The notes under the pieces: model-generated | Databases searched by the model: none | What the model was told of the DNA's origin: nothing | Seen by the model: the letters and a program-made list of their open reading frames with translations, nothing else | Assembly: GCF_008728515.1 (NCBI RefSeq) | Contig: NC_044986.1 | Coordinates: 56,470,855-56,534,854 of the forward strand | Reading direction: 5' to 3' | DNA length: 64,000 nt | Source of the DNA: Papio anubis | Taxonomy: Eukaryota; Chordata; Mammalia; Primates; Cercopithecidae | In this document: positions 60,101-64,000 of the stretch, in pieces | Position numbering within the stretch: the stretch's first letter is position 1 | How the letters are laid out: each line of letters opens with the position of its first letter | Position numbers and translations under genes: made by a program

Positions 60101-60423
60101 TACTGACTCTGGAAAGATGGTATGCCCAGAGATTTCCACTTGCTGAATGTCCCCAGAAGCTACGGCATCTACTGGCTTGAGGAGAATGACCATTCCAGTT
60201 CCTCCCCTGGGGACTCCTAGCTCAGGAAGCTCCCTCAGAGAAAAAAATCCCTGTCTACCTAACTGTGCAGTAGCTAGAGGATAGAACACTTGCACATTAG
60301 CTCCAGCTAAATGCTTTGGACTCTATTGGATTACCAACCATCCTCCTGGAGAGATTTCCAGGAGCAGTCTCAACTCACCTAATATCCAAGATCCCCTTGA
60401 TTACTATCAAAAGTCCATGTTTC
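57115..60423. other. Unique sequence with two unexplained open frames
   Basis: About 3.3 kb without young repeats. A 134-codon frame (59132-59536, +) overlaps a 99-codon frame in another register (59422-59721), and frames of 67 and 74 codons run on the - strand (59734-59937, 60071-60295). I recognise no protein family. The region could include a decayed gene or old retroelement, but this is not demonstrated. A 31-bp near-tandem repeat lies near 58915-58965 (TTCTTTTTATAATCT twice). Confidence 0.4.
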
Positions 60424-60445
60424 CCAGACACTTACTATGTTTTCT

Positions 60446-60746
60446 TCTTTCTTTCTTTTTTTTTTTTTTGGAGTCTCGCTGTATGACCCAGGCTGGAGGG
60501 CAGTGGTGCAATCTCAGCTCACTGTAACCTCTTCCTCCTGGGTTTAGGTGATTCTTGTGCCTCAGCCTCCCAAGTAGCTGGGATTACATGAGTGCGCCAC
60601 CATGCCCAGCTAATTTTTGTATTTTTAGGAGAGATAGGGTTTCACCATGTTGGTCAGGCTGCTCTTGAACTCCTGTCCTCAAGTGATCCACCCGCCTTGG
60701 CCTCCTAAAGTTGTGGGATTACAGGCGTGAGCCACCATGCATGGCC
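60446..60746 (-). mobile_element. AluS-type SINE, full length, antisense, perfect target-site duplication
   Basis: T-rich tract (60446-60469) and both arms to the GGCC start. The 22-bp flanks 60424-60445 and 60749-60770 are identical. Confidence 0.96.
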
Positions 60747-60770
60747 CACCAGACACTTACTATGTTTTCT

Positions 60771-61860
60771 GATCACCCTACTATTCCTATATACATACAA
60801 TGCCCTTGGTCATTGATGATTACATTCCTTGGCCCATCATTTTTACTCCACTATTGATCCTGGCTTTCTTTGCAGCTTCAACATTCATGTAGTGACATTT
60901 CTGAGCCTCTGGCCTCTTACATCCTTGACCTCCTTCACTCCAAGGCTCTTTCTCCAATCCACTTCAGCCATATACTGGTGTGGTCATATGCTAAATTTAA
61001 TCACCAATAGCTGCGCCACCTGTAAAGTAACTAATGTGGGTATTTCCAGTTAACCATCCCCTTGTGTCTCTTGGCTCCCTTGTTCTTGTACTCCATTCCA
61101 TAGAGACCTTCAAATCCACAGACTCCGCCACCTTTCCACTATCCATCATCTCCCTCTTATCTTCAGTTTCCTCCTTATCAACTTATATTCTATGACCTCC
61201 TCTGCAGTCACTTCCTTTATATGCTTTGCTCTCAACATTTCAACCATACATTCAATATGTATAAGGAAATCTAGTTGTACCTGGATCTGGCCAGTTGAAC
61301 AATCCCAGAGAAAACCACCTGACTTTGCTGACTGGACATACTTCAAATTTGTTACCATGAATCTTCAGTGGACCCTCAACAGTGCTAGAAGGTCTTATAA
61401 ACGTCCCTAGCAAATTTGCTTTTTCATCCAAACAAGACAATTATTTCATACCTAATCTTTCTCCATTCTTTAAACCCTCTTCATTTTTCACTTCCAGCCA
61501 TCCCCCATACTTCATAGAGAACATGAATGTGATGTGATAAGTACTACTTCATCTCTGACAGCCACTTTGCCAACCTTCTGAATCTGTTCCAGGAGAGAGA
61601 TCTTCTCTCTCTCTTTCCGTTCCTGTTCCAGGAGAGAGATCTACTCTGTCTCCTTCTTCAATGGCAGAAGCATCCCTGCTTTTCTCTAAGGCCAACCCTT
61701 GAATGTGGGTGCTGACTTCCTCACATCATTCAGGCCTTCTCTTGTCTTCTCAAAAACTCAGCTCTTGCCATTATCTCCTGTCCCTTTTATGTTATCAATT
61801 TCTCCATCTCCACAGTCAGCTTCCCATCAAGGAAATGCTTTTCCTATCCTTCTCATACTT
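60771..61860. other. Pyrimidine-biased sequence, possibly old repeat
   Basis: C/T-rich on the + strand, as in L2 ORF2 sense sequence, but with only weak resemblance. It holds a 20-bp direct repeat (CTGTTCCAGGAGAGAGATCT) at 61584-61603 and 61623-61642, 39 bp apart. Confidence 0.45.
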
Positions 61861-61866
61861 AAAACA

Positions 61867-61893
61867 TGCATACACACACACACACACACACAC
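61867..61893. repeat. (CA)n microsatellite
   Basis: About twelve CA units, likely length-variable. Confidence 0.92.
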
Positions 61894-61949
61894 CCAAAAC
61901 CTCTCTCTTATCCCACTTTTCCAGTTACTATGTCATTTATCTGCTTCAT

Positions 61950-62935
61950 TTCACCATAAAATGCTCCAATATATTGTTTTACTTCTTTATCTCGCTCCTC
62001 TCTTTAATGCACCTAGCAAGATTGCCAGTAACCTACATCTTACAAAGTCATTTATGTAGACAGGGCATGCAATCACACGGCAGGTATTCCTTGAGCACCT
62101 CCCTTGTATCAGACACTGTTGGTTGGCTACACCCTCCTTCACAAATCACTTTCCTCCCTAGACAATCAAGCAGGCTTACCTGGTCTTTCTCCTGCCTCAC
62201 TGTGTGTTACTTCTCAGCCTCTCATTTGGTTTCCCTTCCTTTTCTAGATCTCTAAATGTTGGGGTGCTCTGTGCTCAGTCATCCTCTATTCTTTAGTTTC
62301 CTTCTCATTGAGTTCCATTGGTTTAAAATTCAATACACTCACAGATGGCTGTCTCATGTCTCAGATTTAGACGCCTGATTGACATCCCTACTTGCATATC
62401 TGACTGATTTGCTGATGTAGCTACAGCTGGCTGTGGAACAGACCCATCAAGGTTAAATTTAACTTCACCTGCTGCCTTTTTGTTCACTTTACTCCTAGAA
62501 CATTGGCCACCTTTCTGAGCTTAACACACACCGGCTTAGATCAATCCACAGGGTCTTTGCACTTGTTGTTCCTTCTGTTTGATAAACCTTTTTCTTTGTT
62601 TGGAAAAGATTTTTTCTTTTAGTAATTCAGATTATAACTCAAATGTCTTCTCTTCTGAGAGGTCTGTCCTAACCACTCTAAATAAATAAAGCCACTCTTC
62701 TAGTTACTACCTACTCACCTTAGCCGAGTGTACCTTCTTCACACATTTATTTGGACCTGAAGTTATCTTATTGGCTTACTGTTCACATGTTTATTGTTTG
62801 ACTATCTCCACTAGCTATAAGCCCTATTCTTGCAGGGTCTCATGCTGTCTTACTCACTACTGTAACCCTGGTGTGTAAAACAGTGTCTGACACTAGGGAG
62901 GTGCTCAAGGAATGCCTGATGTCTGCTTGCATGCC
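61950..62935 (+). mobile_element. L2 LINE, ORF2 end and 3' UTR, sense
   Basis: L2-like text includes 'ttttctagatctctaaatgttggggtgctctgtgctcagtc', 'catctgactgatt'-type segments, 'gggtctttgcacttgttgttccttctg', 'caaatgtcttctcttctgagaggtctgtcctaacc' and 'gtctgacactagggaggtgctcaag'. The 3' part (from about 62545) is firm, while the 5' part is weaker. Confidence 0.7.
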
Positions 62936-63402
62936 ATGTCTACATACATGGTAATGAGAAATAGCAGTGGTTCATAAAGACGTCTGGCTCTCCTCTTTTA
63001 TAAGCACCTGCTACCCTCACTCTCCCAATTTGATTGAGACCCAGTGATGTCAGTGGCCTCAATAGCACTTCTCTCCAGCTAAAGCATATGCCTCACACCT
63101 TGATTGGAAGTGTTGGCCTGAGTGGCTCCCTTGGATCAATTTCTCTCTACAAATATATACCAAGCCCAACTTTGGTGAAGAGCTAATAACATCTTTTCAA
63201 GTCACACATAAATTAACTATTATTATGTATTAAAGCACCCTATCATATACCAGTCAGTTTGAGGTTCTTTTAAGCATTTGTCACATGTATTCTTAAGTTC
63301 AGATTATATTTTACTGGTGTGATTTATGATTTCCTTAGAGTAATTTGATCTAAATCCTTGTTAATTGGTTTTTAAAAAATCCCTTTAAAAACAAAGCTAT
63401 TT
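62936..63402. other. Unique sequence
   Basis: Nothing recognised. Confidence 0.4.
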
Positions 63403-63552
63403 GGGCTAGTTGTGGTGGCTCATGCCTGTAATCCTAGAACTTTGGGAAGCTGAGGCAGGAGGATCGCTTGAGCCCAGGAGTTCAAGTTTATGAGCCATGA
63501 CCATGCTACTGCATTATAGACTGGGTGACAGAGCAAGCCCCTGTCTCTAAAA
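63403..63552 (+). mobile_element. Internally deleted Alu-type SINE, sense
   Basis: A normal left-arm start ('tgtggtggctcatgcctgtaatcctagaactttgggaagctgaggcaggaggatcgcttgagcccaggagttcaag') is joined to the end of a right arm ('gagccatgaccatgctactgcattatagactgggtgacagagcaag'). About half the dimer is missing. It could be an old monomer-like form or a deletion. Confidence 0.85.
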
Positions 63553-64000
63553 CTAATCAAAGGATTATCAATCAGTCAAAGCTCTTTTAAGTCACATGCC
63601 AATTTGAATCAAGAGTTCAGCCGTACTATCTAAAATGTAAAAATTCCTAACCATTATACTAAGTAATCAAATTAGACCAAACTTAGAGGACTAAGCACCA
63701 TTCTACTATTCCTTTCTGAAATATCTTATTGGTATCACTACTCTCCAAACTTCTGAACTAGTATAATAAAATAGTACATTAACTGATTCCTAAAAAATAT
63801 CATTTTTAGGATCCATAAAATAGTTTTAATAGTTATAGGGCTTCTTAACCACAGTTTCAAATCTTGTTGCATCTGGTACTCTGTGTGTGTATGCGTGCCT
63901 ATATGTGTGTCTGACAGAGCGAGAGACAATTGCAATTTTTAGGCTTACTTTATTTGCCTGTTTTGACCAAAATCTTAAGGAATTAAATGAGGATCTAATT
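63553..64000. other. Unique sequence to window end
   Basis: No recognised feature apart from a short GT-rich patch at about 63882-63911. Confidence 0.4.

Overview
This window is ordinary primate nuclear DNA, almost certainly human or another catarrhine. It carries about twenty Alu copies, including several of AluY type, L1PA/L1PB-type and older L1 pieces, and a background of decayed L2, MIR and MER5 elements. There is no CpG island, no recognisable protein-coding exon and no RNA gene. It reads as intergenic or intronic sequence. All function assignments below are therefore to repeats and to mutational scars, not to working genes.

Layout. 1-4.8 kb: AluJ, then a long AT-rich unique stretch that holds the donor of a local duplication. 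4.8-8.4 kb: TA/CA repeat and AluS, an L2, a MIR split by a 212-bp copy of sequence lying 3 kb upstream, then an old L1 whose 3' end was split by an AluS. 8.4-15 kb: unique sequence, an antisense L1 3' end and four antisense Alus. 15-20.4 kb: L2, a tiny L1 tail, a diverged direct repeat pair and MIRs. 20.4-25.5 kb: three antisense Alus in a row, an L1 tail, then three sense Alus and a 91-nt pure purine tract. 25.6-28.6 kb: MIR and a long antisense L2 split by an unidentified insert of about 450 bp. 29.3-37.8 kb: the main retrotransposon cluster, with L1 (15-bp direct repeats), AluY (15-bp direct repeats), a short 5'-inverted L1 (18-bp direct repeats), a 2.8-kb L1 with a broken ORF2, and an antisense L1 3' end. 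38-52 kb: mostly unique, with MER5A/MIR/L2 remnants, a mosaic Alu/MER5A, a 108-nt pure pyrimidine tract with AluS, and a perfect 27-bp inverted repeat near 50.9 kb. 52-64 kb: unique sequence with a 132-codon open frame, a 75-bp tandem duplication, three full-length Alus, L2 and a deleted Alu.

I did not find an undescribed multi-gene system. The most informative features are mutational: the 212-bp templated insertion with 12-bp target duplication (5946-6157), the perfect 27-bp hairpin that looks like a template-switch product (50905-50988), an ancient MER5A piece lying inside a younger Alu (about 44 kb), and a 5'-inverted L1 with intact target-site duplications (31 kb). Repeat edges are read by eye against remembered consensus sequences and may be off by several bases. 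Subfamily names are approximate.
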